From Anseranas semipalmata (lineage: Eukaryota; Chordata; Aves; Anseriformes; Anseranatidae): a DNA stretch of 64,000 bases. The first letter of the stretch is position 1, and each line of letters opens with the position of its first letter. The DNA lies in NCBI GenBank assembly GCA_013399115.1, contig VXAA01001977.1:16811-80810 (forward strand), in the 5' to 3' direction. The notes below the pieces were generated by a model. It was not told where the DNA came from, ran no database searches, and saw nothing but the letters and a program-made list of their open reading frames with translations. The position numbers and the translations under genes were made by a program. Positions 51,601 to 63,880 of the stretch are shown here, one piece after another.

Positions 51601-54600
51601 AAATTCCCCAAAAACTGGAACTAAAGTTCAGATTATTTTTCCTCTTAGAAAGGCCTGATAACCCAGTAGACTTACAGCTATTTTGCCACACTGTTCAAAA
51701 AATCAGCAGCAGCTCAAGAATCAAACCATCAATCTAGTATCCAGGTATGCTACAGCACACTGTTATCCACAGCACTGGGATTAGACTTGTAAACAACTAC
51801 TACTAGCAGGAAGGAAAATTTTCTAAAAAATGTAAAATAAGCTGTTGATAACAATTCACACAGGAAGGAATTCGTTACTTCTATTAAAATGCAATAATCA
51901 GCCAACACAAACTTTTCACAGAGAACGCCAGAAGCCACGTGGTGGTATCTTTTCAAATCAGGCTGGGCAAAATACTCTAGCACATTTTACTAATACTATT
52001 ATATTATTTTAATGACTTCCTGTTTACCTGGATAACAGGACAAGTCAGAGATGCTAAAGGGAATGCCTGACACTACAAAGTCTTCCCCTCATCTTTACTA
52101 ACCACCAAAACCATTCTGAAGAAGGTGTCTCACCGTCTCCATGGTAGTCCACGCCTGCCGTAAGGGAGTAGTGAAACAGTTAGGGAGAGGACCACCTTCC
52201 CTGCAGATGTTGGACTCAATCTCTAACCTCACAGAGTCATCAAACCCAAGAGGATGTGTGGCTTGAAGGGAGAAGTACCTGCAGCACCAGACAGGGGAAG
52301 AAGACAACACAAAAGGCTTTGCAAAATTTTGCAGGGTTAGTACCTACCCTTTTCCACTGCAGGCCATTAACCATGCTGCAGCCACTAGATGGTGCTGGCT
52401 TCAAAATGTACGTACAAGTGATAGTAACTAAGTGCAGGGAGAAAAAAGTCCCCAATTCACAGAAACATTTTTGATAAAGCCTTGCCCTGAAGACACAGAT
52501 AAAAGAAACAGAGCATCATGTGATTACTGATGAGCAGAATCTTACACAGCTTTGTAACAGAGAAGCAGGAATGAAGCAGAAAACACCCAGAACTCTGAAG
52601 CAGCATTTGCTCATCATTAAAGACTGAGTTTGACAATGAAGGGTGGATAGGGGTGTGTGACTAGAAAAAGTGAGTTCTTTGCTTCCAATTTTTATTTCCT
52701 ATTAGGATAGTAAATCAACAAGCTTATGGCAACAAGCCTCACACTTAAGCTTCTGGAAGCAGTTTTTATGTCCATCCTCCAGTTACATTGTTGCTAAGCT
52801 AAAAAGCACAAAAAGGAAAAAAATTACACTACTGAGAGTGAAAGTGACGTGAAAAGGGGTCTGGTTGCTTTCTTAAAAAAAACAGTCTTTTGAAATATTA
52901 CGAACAAGCTCTATGTGGTTTTTACTATGTGTAGTAAAAGCGCTTGTAGCCTACATTAAATGGCTAACAGTATCTGAAACAAGATTTTTCTACACTTATC
53001 TGCTATAAGATTTAGAACTTTTATGTTTTCAAACAGCAACCAAGTGGCTTTGATATGTCATGACCAAACATTAACTCAAGCAATCAAGTCCTGAAAATCT
53101 GATTTTCGTTTAATAACAAAGTCTTTATAAGGATTTTCTCCTTATGTATAAGGAAACATTCTATGAGTTCTTGTATGCGCACACACACAGGAGGCCACCT
53201 AAATAAAATGCATTTCAGCAAAACAGTGCAAGACTGCACAGCATAGTTTGAAAATTAAAAGTTCCTCTTGCACACTGCAACACAGAAGTACAAAGACAAA
53301 ATTAGAGCTTCAGAAACATAAATCGTTGAACTCCCTCACTTGTCATATAAAATCATGGCGTCATTCTGTGCTTCTTGCCCATCATACTGGCCTTTTTTGG
53401 CAGCAAGTTGAGACTGGAAGTTATCTGCTGCCAACCAGAACTGCAATACATTAACTGCATCTTCCTTCTCCATGTACTAGAAGGGAAATTAAAAAAAAAG
53501 TTTTAGCAAGAAACTACAACAAGCACAGACAAACCTGCTCCATCCCTTTTAAAGTAGGAAACGGCCCATAAGTTTGTGACACAAAATTATCAAAGGCATA
53601 CAGATACTCTGAATTTTCCGATAGTGCTGCAGAGAGAATTAGTTTGTCGCATTGTTTGTTAAAACACAAATAAAAGAGAACTTGTGACATTTTGTTTCTG
53701 TACAGATTTTTGCATTTAGTTTCCAGACAGCTACTTGTTTGTACCATACTGAAAAACAGAGGAAAAGCTATTTTCCTGCTATACTTAGCTTACAGCATGT
53801 CTCAGCTTCCCAGCTTGCTATTCCAAACTATATTGGCTTGTCAGACTACCAGGACAATTATTTTACTCCTAACAGATGATTCCCTAAAGGTACAGGACCC
53901 CACAACTGTAAAACCATGCATTTAACCTATTATATTCAAGTCTGGTACCCTAAGGAAAGAAAAATTCTTGTTTTATCTATGTTTAAGGCTTTCAAAGTCA
54001 GTGCTTCATTTGGCAAGATTAAGAAGTCTGTGTCAAAACTTCTGCGAAGCAAAGAGACACTCAGAAGCGCTCACTAAACTGGAGAAGATGTGTGAATACT
54101 CATCCTACAATACAGCGTACAGGTTTGAATATTTGAAATTGTTCTACATATGGGCAAGAACAGTTTAATGCATTTTATCCCAGAAAAAAAGATACACCTC
54201 ATCTCTTTGGTTATATTTAAGGTGTCTTTATCAGAGCTTGCAAGGGACGAGTTACTTTCCATTTGATAGAATGGAAGCAAAAACACAAACCCCAAACCTA
54301 ATACTCACCTCAGAGAAATAGAACAGGGCTGATTCACAGAAAAGTATGTCAGCCAGATAAACAGTCCCACTAGTCAGCACCTCAATCTGATATTTACAGA
54401 AATGATGACTTCGCAAAAATTCACTAAAGTGCCTGCACACAGAATAACAATTAGTCATTAAGGGTCAACAGCAGTCAACACACTTTATGAACCAATTAGT
54501 TCTCACCCCAGAGTCTTACAATTTCAGTCAGACAAAAGTAAAACAGGCAAGAAACAGTGCAGGGTATACAAACAACATGTGAACAATATAAAGAATGCAG

Positions 54601-57600
54601 TAATAGCATGCCATAAAACCTCAGCAAGCAATCACAAGAACGGATTTGGAGGAAGAGATCTGAGCAGTTTCAAGTAGAGGAGACTACACAGAAAAGTGAT
54701 TTTATGGTTCTGTCTTCATAAGCATTTTTAATAGAACCATCTTTTGCAAAAGCACAACATACACAAGAAGCCAAACCATTCCATCAACTTACTCTTGTTC
54801 CATTGCATTAAACACTATTGACTGTGCTGTAACAAAGCAGTTAGGATCCACTTGTCCATCTTCCCCACAAATCTTTGCTGCAAAGAAAGACCACGTTCAT
54901 TTTAATGCACATTTGGTTTATCAAGATGAAAGACATGAGTGAGGACTAGTTAATGAAAAACTGCAGTTCAAATCTGCTAGAATCAGCTGGTCCTGACTGC
55001 ACAAAAAGAGCTTCTAAGCCTTCCTAGCACTGCAGATAGCTGAATGATATTATGGCTAAAATATTTGACGGAGACTCAGGTTTGGATTCTTCCTATAACC
55101 ACCAGGCATTCTTTCACTAATTTAAGCAAAGTTTCTGCAAGTTCTTAAGGGGATATTGAACAATATTACTGAAAGGCAGATCCATTGATACTTGTAATGT
55201 GATTGTATGCTATCGAAATAAGCAAGAGGCAGGAAAAAGCATTCTGCAATCATCGGATATACGTTTTACTATCTTTTCACAAATAATTTTAAAATTCATA
55301 AAAAGAAGTGTGTGTGGTACTAACAATACCTATGGTGAAGGAGGAAGCTCTAAAATGAGTAGGCAGTATACATTCTTACCAACTATGTCATTTCTCATCG
55401 CTTCTGTAATAGGTATTGGTTTAGCAGCATCTGGAGAAATATATTTGGTAAAAGTACTAACTGCATCCCGTTCTATACCTACAAGGAAGAAATACAGAAT
55501 CAAACTTTGTATTCACTGGTACAGGTTTAAAAAGAAGAGTGAATAACAAACATCTGCTCTTCAGAAAAGCAAGTATCTAATTAGCAATGACAGTCTCCTT
55601 CCCATGAAACTTCCAGTTCGTTACTTGATACTTTGCTATCAGCAAGCTACCACGACTGCGTTATCTCTAGCCAGGTCACAAAAAGCCCAGCATGGACTAG
55701 CTAGTGAGATGGAATACAGCAATGCAGCTCCAAATTCCCTACCACCAAACAAGACGGCACCCTCTTCCTCAGCTGCACACCTCAGTCCCAGCTAGCACCT
55801 TTGTGGTAAGAACTCCAGTGAAGCTCCCAGTTTCTAGCTCTCATCATACAGAACAGAAAGCACTTGCATTATAAAGGAATTAAAGGGGGGAGGAATCATA
55901 AAATTGGATTCCTCAGAACAAGTTGTACACTTTGCACAACATCTTTCAAAAAGAAGTTGGGACACTGCTTTAGAAGAGGGAAAAAAATTATACTCCAGAC
56001 TTTCCAGATTTCTCAGAAAGGACCCAGTCCTCTCAAATTATTTTATATGTTAGGAAGCAGAGGTGTTTTTCATGACTAAAATATCATCGTTCGCTTAAGA
56101 TGAGGTTACATATTCTGGAGGTATATAACTATACGAGAAAGACAAATAGCAAGAGAAAGGGATATAACATAAGGAAACAGTTGAGCGAACAAAAGGAATC
56201 GATATGAAGAAAAGAGTGCTTCCTTTTTGTCTGTGGACTTGCACAAACGACGGAGGACTGAGTAGATGCAGAGTAAAGAAACAGGTTACTGTGCATGTAG
56301 CTCACTATCAAAAGTAAATATTTTAATTTCATCCTTACTTCCAGTAGCCTCTGAAGAGGTGGACTCCAAATGAGAATAATCAGTTACAAGGTGGGGAACT
56401 CTATCAAATAAATCCAAGAACAAAAACAGCACATTCCACACAAAATCTCTACAAGTCTTTCGTAACCAATACTTACACCATTTTACGTGATACAGGATAT
56501 TTACCTTCCAGGGAAACTTTATTATCAATTCTCAGCCCCATCATCCAAATTTTCTGCAATTCTTTTAAGCTGGGGGGTAGGATGGGTGAGGGAAGAACAG
56601 GACATTGCAATGTTCATCTTCATTTCTTAAGATTACACATGTAGGAACAGAGTTTGTAATGATTTTGATGTCTCCTCAGCAGCATATTTATTTTTAAACA
56701 ACCAGTCCAAAAAACACATAGCTCTTAAATTGCCTATCAGCTTACATAGAAAGTTACCATTACCAACATACAAAATGATTTTTCTCCTCACGACATCATA
56801 CCATACTTACTAAGAACACACGAGAACCAAGGTGGCTCACCATACAGAGCAAGCAGTAGCTGCTGTGTTCCCCATCTCCCCACCTTTTCCAAGAAAGGGA
56901 ATACATGACACTTACTTTTCATTAGTTTTCCTGACAAGTCTTTCAGTGCAGATGAGGGGCTGTTTCTATTTGATACTGTAAGCTTGGAAGATTCTTGCTG
57001 ATCGACTGGAACAGAATGTGTCCCCGTCTCAGATTTTCTTAGACAAAGAACACTGGTATTATCCCCCTCGGGACCCGAGAGCACGTGGTTCTGGCTGTTG
57101 CTAGTTCTGTCGTTCTTATCTGGAGCCACTGATTTGGTCCTGAGCAGATGGACTGTTCTAGAATCCTCCAGTCTCTCCTCAAGCAATCCAGGCGGAGAAG
57201 ATGCAATTTCCTGCTGCTTCGAGGGCGACACTGGCTCTGCCAATGAACTCTGCTTAACTGTGTTCAGGCTGTGTGCTCTTATACGGGACCACGTTGTGGA
57301 GTGAAAGCTTTCAGCCTCTAACCAAAACTTAACCAAATGTTCCATTCTGCGCAGTTCCATAAACTGGATAAAATAAGGGAGGGCTACATTGTCCTGCAGA
57401 ACTTGTTCAAGGGTCTTGGAAAGGCTTGATTTGGTCTCTTGAGCCTGATAATTCAGACACGATCTGCCTAAAGAAAAATATTAAGGGAATGACTGTATTG
57501 TGCTACAGACATTTGAATTCAATACAAAAATGTCTTGGAATGCAGCTAGTGAAGAGATGATTCCAACATAACGGTGGTACACAAGGCAAAGGAATCTCTT

Positions 57601-60352
57601 TTAACCAAAACCAAACAGGCAATGAATTTACTGTCCATTCAGAACCCTTCTAGGCTAACACAGATGCTACTGAAATGGCAGTGTCAATTATTTTAAGTCA
57701 CCTGATCTACTTGACTGAAAACCAAATGGTGAGCATACCAATAATATGCACAACGGAAAAAAAAAAAAAAAAGAGAAAGGAATTGCTGGTAGTATTACAG
57801 AGCAGATAAAGCCTTACCTAAGTCTCCAAAGTGAGCAGCTTCCATGTGACTTGGCTGCTTCTTAAGGGCAGCTGTCCGACTGCTAGAGAAAGAGTCCATG
57901 TTGGCAGAGATGGCATTAATTGCCACATGGCTTGGTCCTGCAGCCTCCAGCAAGGCATGATTTCTAGTGCTTCTTTGAGGGGAATGTACAGGTATTGGAG
58001 CTGGAATCAAGACAGCAGTGATTAAAAGAAAAGGATCCTCACACCATTTCTGTGCATTATCCAATGCTAAGCGCTTCCCAAATAAGCCAGAGGTTGCAAG
58101 AATCAATCTTATTAAATACCTCATTGAAACACTGCACGTCATCTTTGATCAAGGGTCTGATATGACTTAAGGTCACAGAAATAAAACAAGTTTTATAGGA
58201 AAAATAATCTCACTTCCACTAGATCAGAGTCGTAGCCACCACCTATATCCTCCTTACTCAGTAGCTAATCAAAAGACATCAAGTCTAAGTTTACACGTGA
58301 TATATTATTCAAAGTCCTCCTGCTTCCTTTAGAACCACTATAATGACAGTTTAATACTTTCTCAGCAATGTAGTTTACTTGCATCATTCTCAGCAAAGCC
58401 ATTTCCTTACCTTTTTAAAGGCTTAAATGTGTTAAAAATCCTGAAATACAGAACTGAGTTTTAACAAGAATATTTTTCAAAAATATTTTGTCTCTACTTT
58501 GTTTTAAGAGTGAAAAAAAAAAAAGTAATATGGAAACATCTGTGACGAAACACAGACTATAAACCTTAATCTCCCTTGGCCATTTTAGAACATGGCTGGT
58601 TACCTGAGCCCAAAGAGAACAAAGAACTGCCTCACGCAAAACTGTCTGTGAAAAAGCATCAACCGACTGTTAATTGATGACAAAGCTGGAAAAAAAAAAA
58701 AAGCGATGCCAGTTTCAAAAGCTTTCAGGAAATTACATTTGGTTAGGATGTCATGCAAGGACATCTTACACCTCTGACTGTTAAAAATAACGCGAGTCAG
58801 ACGACACTATCTCAGCACACTACTGCACAATGATGTGTTTCATCAAGGTGTCAAGAAAGTTGTTTTTTATTACTTTCATGCTGCGTAACTTTATTTTTAT
58901 TCACAATTTTATGACACATGATGACAGAAGTTGACAATTTCACACTTGGATATCATGGTAGCAGATACCTTGAAGCAACATTATAGGAGAGCTAAAATGT
59001 TTATGCCATTCTAAAGTGTTTCTGCAGCTAAAGTATTTGGTACCGCGATACTGCTTGCCATCTTTTACAAAGCCTTTTTTATTTAATACCAGAAATAATG
59101 GAAAACCCGCAGTTGTTCCCAGGCCAGTGGATGGCAGCCAGCTGCTTGGCTGATGACAGTGACTGAGGAAAACTTGCTGGAGGCTACTCATGTAGAACCA
59201 GAGCCACACTGCTCATAATGGCTTAAGCTTTTGTGAATTACATTCAAATTGAATTTCATATTACGAACATTTAAGGCAAAACTGTTCTACTTCATCTAAG
59301 CATCAAACACTTGTTCTAAAACCTCTAGATAGCACTAGATCTCTAACCTAACACCACACAGACCGTGGAGTAGCTGTTTGCCAAACTGGAAAGCTGCTCG
59401 CTGTTTGTGGCAGCCCATGTGCAATACAGGACATTTTCAACTTTATTTTTATTGACGTGGTGACCATACCACAGCCCTTCCCTGGCAATCTCTTCCAGCC
59501 AGTCACCGGAGGCTGCACTTGCACTGAAATATCAGGGTACACTACTACATGGATGCAACTGTTTCCTATGCTGGACTTGAGAGACAGACCAAGGTGACAA
59601 AAGCCTTTAATTTTCTCTTGTTATCCAAATAACACATTAACAAGTACAGAAACAGGATTTTGTCTGAGGACATAAAAGCAACAGGTCAGATTTACATAAA
59701 CTAACTCATCTCCTTTTAGCACCGCACTAAAAATTGATAGGATAAATAACCTTGTTTTCTCACACTTTATAAACTTCCTTCCCATCAGGACTTTCTTCTC
59801 TCCTAACACAGATTTAGCAGCCAGACTTCGGTATCACATGGATAGCACTAGAATAGCTATTCATTCTGAACAAGATTCAGATCTGCAGTCTCACAAGCCA
59901 CATCAGTCAGAGCTAAGTCAGATGCTGGCACCCTCTTACGCCAATTAGAGGGTTAAGCTGCATCTTCAAAACTGCAAAGGACACTACAAACAAGCAAGAA
60001 ACTTCACAAGCAACTCACTGTAGATAAGGAATAACCACTATTTGCAAGGTGACTGAATTTCATGATCACTTTGAATTAAAGCTCATGTCTGACAAAATTT
60101 AATAACCTTCTGTATGTACAGATTCAGCAAGATGTCTAGGAAAGATTAGTTGCTATAAATACTCAGGAACAGAGTTAAGTTTGAGTTCTGTTTCGTTTTT
60201 AAGGCTTAGGTCATGTTTGCACTCAATTGTAAGGAAATTATTCCACTAGTTACAATAAAAGTGATATTAGGTATCTGAATTTATAAACAAAGTATCAATC
60301 TTACTTTTAATTGCTTTCACATCTGTGGTCTTTTCTTGTTCTTTGCCTTTCA
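45599..60352 (-). CDS. AKAP10: AKAP10 (D-AKAP2), dual-specificity A-kinase anchoring protein, exons 2-15
   Basis: Scaffold that tethers PKA RI and RII subunits, links to Rab GTPases through its RGS domains and to PDZ proteins through its C-terminus (family knowledge). Joined exons: 60305-60352, 57818-58000, 56916-57467, 55380-55478, 54793-54877, 54309-54432, 53340-53476, 52134-52278, 51215-51388, 48935-49044, 47985-48067, 47343-47395, 46616-46711, 45599-45604. These give 631 residues after the exon 1 part, consistent with the 662-residue human protein. RGS1 begins in exon 4 (SLSKTLEQVLQD) and resumes in exons 5-7. RGS2 spans exons 8-10. The PKA-binding amphipathic helix is in exon 14. Exon 1 (the MSFFRRK-type start) is not in the window. 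The frame is intact throughout. Confidence 0.96.
46616..46711 (-). CDS. AKAP10: AKAP10 exon 14 (PKA-binding helix)
   Basis: Codes 32 residues: AQEEMAWRIAKMIVNDVMQQ then AQCEQRLEKVTQ. EEMAWRIAKMIVNDVMQQA is the amphipathic helix that docks the RI/RII dimerization domain. The residue equal to human position 646 is Val (codon at 46661-46663). Acceptor atggcag, donor gtaaga. Confidence 0.96.
47343..47395 (-). CDS. AKAP10: AKAP10 exon 13 (53 nt)
   Basis: Codes G-SMFSQAMKKWVQGNTDE. Acceptor aactag, donor gtgtgt. Confidence 0.93.
47985..48067 (-). CDS. AKAP10: AKAP10 exon 12 (weak donor)
   Basis: Codes G-KMTFGRVSDLGQFIRESEP and EPDVKKSK. The acceptor is good (cttcag), but the donor gtttgc departs from consensus at positions +3 to +5. 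Skipping this 83-nt exon would shift the frame before the PKA-binding helix. Confidence 0.94.
48935..49044 (-). CDS. AKAP10: AKAP10 exon 11
   Basis: Codes SSVKKANVKILKNFDEAIIV and DAASLDPESLYQRTYA, strongly conserved with the mammalian linker. Acceptor tttgtag, donor gtaagg, ends in phase 2. Confidence 0.95.
51215..51388 (-). CDS. AKAP10: AKAP10 exon 10 (end of RGS2 and linker)
   Basis: Codes VFLPGFLSSNLYYKYLNDLI and HSVRGDEF at the end of RGS2, then a Gly/Ser-rich linker ending GGLDGSASQ. Acceptor tctcag, donor gtatgt, 174 nt in phase 0. Confidence 0.95.
52134..52278 (-). CDS. AKAP10: AKAP10 exon 9 (RGS2)
   Basis: Codes K-YFSLQATHPLGFDDSVRLE, IESNICREGGPLPNCFTTPL and RQAWTTMET. Acceptor ctgcag, donor gtgaga. 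Confidence 0.96.
53340..53476 (-). CDS. AKAP10: AKAP10 exon 8 (RGS2)
   Basis: Codes YMEKEDAVNVLQFWLAADNF, QSQLAAKKGQYDGQEAQNDA and MILYD, the start of the second RGS domain. Acceptor ttctag, donor gtgagg. Confidence 0.96.
54309..54432 (-). CDS. AKAP10: AKAP10 exon 7 (end of RGS1)
   Basis: Codes E-HFSEFLRSHHFCKYQIEVL, TSGTVYLADILFCESALFYF and SE. Acceptor tgtgcag, donor gtgagt. Confidence 0.96.
54793..54877 (-). CDS. AKAP10: AKAP10 exon 6 (RGS1 continued)
   Basis: Codes A-KICGEDGQVDPNCFVTAQS and IVFNAMEQ. Acceptor tttgcag, donor gtaagt, ends in phase 2. Confidence 0.95.
55380..55478 (-). CDS. AKAP10: AKAP10 exon 5 (RGS1 continued)
   Basis: Codes S-IERDAVSTFTKYISPDAAK and PIPITEAMRNDIV. Acceptor ttgtag, donor gtaaga, phase 1 at both ends. 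Confidence 0.95.
56916..57467 (-). CDS. AKAP10: AKAP10 exon 4 (552 nt, start of RGS1 plus long insertion)
   Basis: Begins RSCLNYQAQETKSSLSKTLE, then YFIQFMELRRMEHLVKFWLE at the RGS core. A long Ser-rich insertion follows that interrupts RGS1 in this family (SSLAEPVSPSKQQE to NRNSPSSALKDLSGKLMK). The inserted part differs from the mammalian protein far more than the RGS core. Acceptor ctttag, donor gtaagt. Confidence 0.96.
57818..58000 (-). CDS. AKAP10: AKAP10 exon 3
   Basis: Codes PIPVHSPQRSTRNHALLEAA, GPSHVAINAISANMDSFSSS and QPSHMEAAHFGDL, the conserved N-terminal linker. Acceptor attccag, donor gtaagg, phase 1 at both ends. Confidence 0.96.
   Translation of the reverse strand, partial: LQYLYIPLKEALEIMPCWRLQDQAMWQLMPSLPTWTLSLAVGQLPLRSSQVTWKLLTLET
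60305..60352 (-). CDS. AKAP10: AKAP10 exon 2 (48 nt)
   Basis: Codes V-KGKEQEKTTDVKAIK, matching the human segment after the FFRRK start. Acceptor ttttacag, donor gtaaga; entered and left in phase 1, so exon 1 must end one base into a codon. Confidence 0.9.
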
Positions 60353-63300
60353 CTGTAAAATATAAATGAAAACGTTAATGCTATTTTTTGGGTGACTAAT
60401 GGCATTTACCAGAGAATGAATACAAAATTTCCAACTTCAGCAAGTATCAAAGGGAGATGGAAACCATCATTTCGTTAAGTGATCTCTCATTTAGATCTGC
60501 ACACCTAGAGACTGACAGATTTTCAAAGCTTTTGTGTTTCTCTACTTTCAAAAGCATAACCATCTAATTCATGAATTAAGTTTAATGAAATACACTATGT
60601 TAGAATTAACATTCAGAAAGGTGCTTGCTGCCTGTATGATTAAAGCACGGCTACATTCAAGGTTACTTTAATAAACAGCATTAACTGGAAAGAACGGGAC
60701 AGATGTGTTTTAAGAGCAGGGCACTGGCAGATGCTCCCTCTGACCTACAAACCACGTGCCCCAGAACAAGAGGCAGATCTGCATAGCACGGAGGGCTGGG
60801 GAGATGCACGTGGAACCAGCTCATGAAACCCGAGCCAGCCCGCGACTCCTCCATCATGCACGGATACCGCAGAAATGTTCTGGAAGGGTGCTGTAAACAG
60901 TTAATTATCTCACAAATAATATTGCTTAACTATCATCAAGCCTATGGCAAACAACTGATGGGAAGATCAGAGTTAAAAAGAAGTTGTGATGAAAAAGTGC
61001 CTTTTAATTATTATTATTATTAAAGGAAGCTCCTAAAGGAAGAGGACAAGGAGATCTATTTAAAACAAAAATAAAGAAACCCAAGGAGTTCATAAACAGG
61101 GTGGCACGACAAAGTAACTGGTGACACTGAAGAACACAACCTATCAGTGGAGCCTTCTACAGCTGCTACGGGCTGGGATTATCACTACAAATAGGTCATC
61201 TCTGAACACCGATTTTGGAGTCCTTCCAAACATAACCACAAATCGTAACCGACTAGAATCGAACATTTACATTACAAAACACGAGCAGATTAAAAAACGC
61301 TTCCTGTTCCGACCATTTTAAATATTTTAAAGGGAAACATCAAGCTCTTGTTACATAATTGTCCCGCGCGATCGTGGCCGCAGCGCTGCCACGCTGCCAG
61401 CCCTCCCCAGGAGCAGCACGGATGCTGCAGATCCGAGCTGGCAACTCAGCGATTAAGACTTAAGCCAGCGGTTTCCACATTCTCTCCGAGACAAAAAGGT
61501 TTAAGCCTCAGCTCAAAGAGCTGGATTCCTTTTAAACCGAACTCTCACAGCCAGAGAGAGCTGAATATGAATAGTGAGAATAACCAGCTTTTACATAACC
61601 GAGTGCGTGCTGATGTGCAGGAGAGAAACCACTGAAAAACTGCATGTCTGAAATAACACTGAGCTACAACAGAGGTGAAGCAACCTATATACAGTATTAT
61701 GAACTCTGACCTCTCTAGAATGATTCGAATAGTTCATTCATCAAACTGATACTTAACTACTGGCAATAATTCCCGAGCTTCAACAGAAGAGTCCTCCGCA
61801 CACCTATTTTCCCTTCAAATATACTTGTTTCCTTCTTACCAGCTTCTCGGTTCCTCTCTATCGAATTCCCTGCTTACTACCAGGAATGTGAACTCCCGGG
61901 TCGTGCTCCAACCTCTCTGTACACAGGCTTTTACCGCTGTCAGCTTCAAGTAGAACAAGATTAAGTAGTAACAGCGGAGGATAAAGAAAAAGGGCTGTAC
62001 GTGAGGAGACCACGTTACGGAGGGTGAAGTTCCACTGAAGGAATTTACTTTCACTTTCCTCACAAAAACGGATGTCATTTGGTCTGTGTGAAGCCAGACA
62101 GATAACTGCGGTACATGATTACGGAGGCCTAGAGGTCTGCGACAATTTCCAGTAGCAAACCCCATTCACAACAGAGTAACGCGTGAAACCGACTCCAGCT
62201 GACCACAGGAGATGTGAAAATGTTAATTCACTTCTTGAAAGACAGAAGGATGAATGAGCCCCAGCTGCCCATGCACGTACACGTATGAAAAGCAACATAC
62301 AGAGGTGAGCCAGGCGGTAGGACGGCGTACATCGTTTCCAAAACATCCCTAGTCAATGAGCATGCAGTCTGCCTGTTTCCACCCATAATGGTTTCATAAT
62401 CTGCACTCAAGCCCCCTGGCTCCTGGCCCAACTGGTATTGTTTAATTTCTCGACCTATTATCCAACCTTAATTTTATAGACCTTTGGTTTAAGGCCCATT
62501 CTAAAAAACTACTTCACTGTATTTTTTGAGATTTTTCTACATGTTAGTAGTTCTAGCATCCTTGCTATGATTTCATTTGGAAAAAAAAAAAACACTTATA
62601 ATTTTTACCCAATGTTGTATCTTCTTAAACAAGAATAGTCCAACCCAAAGACACTGACGCTTTTGTCCAGTTTTGGACTGCATGTGTCTAGTCTACAGAG
62701 TTTTATCATAAGCATTTATTTGTCACTTATCTCCCAGCTGCAGTTTAAGATCTTCTCTGAAAGTCAGTATCTATAACGGAGATACACAAAACAAGATTAT
62801 TTTAAGTACAACACGGATGAGAGCTTACTTTTCTCCTCCCCTTAGCGTTGGGCATTTAGCTCTGACTGTGCTTCACTGACCAAAGATGCTTTAATCAAAG
62901 TAACGGACAGATATTCAATTAGACATTTCATTATTTTCTTCACGAGAAAGTTTTCACCAAAGCTTACATTGTTCCTATCAGGATGGAACATCAGCTCCAC
63001 ATTTCTCTTCATCACAAAGCAGCAGAAGCTATTTTTAAGCAGTTTGCTTATAAGCAGCATGAAAGTTTTATTCTGCAGCTCCATATCAGTAAGCAAACAG
63101 CCCCAAAATGATTATAACACTTGCAAAACCCTCAGTGGATTTCAGGGAGTCTTCAGAACTACTGATATGAACAGAAGTTTACACTCTTTTTCCCAGAACT
63201 ACTGCACTAATCTCCACCAAGAATGAAATTTTCAGCGCTGCTACTTTGGCTGAGAAAGCTTACAACAGAACTGGTCAGTCAAGAGCAAAGACGTTGGCTC

Positions 63301-63880
63301 AGATAATACACTCTTTTCCCCTAACTTACAGTCTTATCTCCCAAGATGTACAGTTTGAGTTTTAGTAACTGAGAAAATGCTTTGGGAGAGCGTTGTATCA
63401 GGCACTGCTGGAAGAACAATGGTCATATTGCTACCAGAACTACTTTCCTAAAAGGTGCCACTTTCACCAAAAACCACTCAAACCACACATTGTGCAGAGT
63501 GAAAGTGTACTACACCCCATTTTATTACACTGCTGTAGCACAAGTACCTTCGACATGTTTCACTGTCAAAGAGCTCTATCCAGTTGTGCTATAGGACTAC
63601 GGTAAGTATTTCAGGAATCCTCGTTTTCAAATCTTAACCTGTGTTATGTAACATCTACAATCACACCACAAAATTAATGAAACTCTTTGTCAGTGACTTC
63701 CTTGGCTTTTATGAAGACCTCAGCACAATGAGGTTCCTCTTTCAATTAGGGTTCTAGTACTGTCGTAACATACATAGCCCCCTGCATTTTTACAAAGCCA
63801 TTTATAACAGCATTGTGAGAAAAATACTCTGTGAAAAGTTAACAAAGAGGAATTGCCAAGCTACATCCCTCCCCTGGAGA
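60353..63880 (-). other. AKAP10: AKAP10 intron 1 (partial)
   Basis: No ATG-led segment resembling the AKAP10 start is present on the minus strand here. The sequence is unique and AT-rich with an ATT repeat near 61008 and a small GC-rich patch at 61362-61440. Exon 1 must lie beyond the right edge. Confidence 0.65.
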
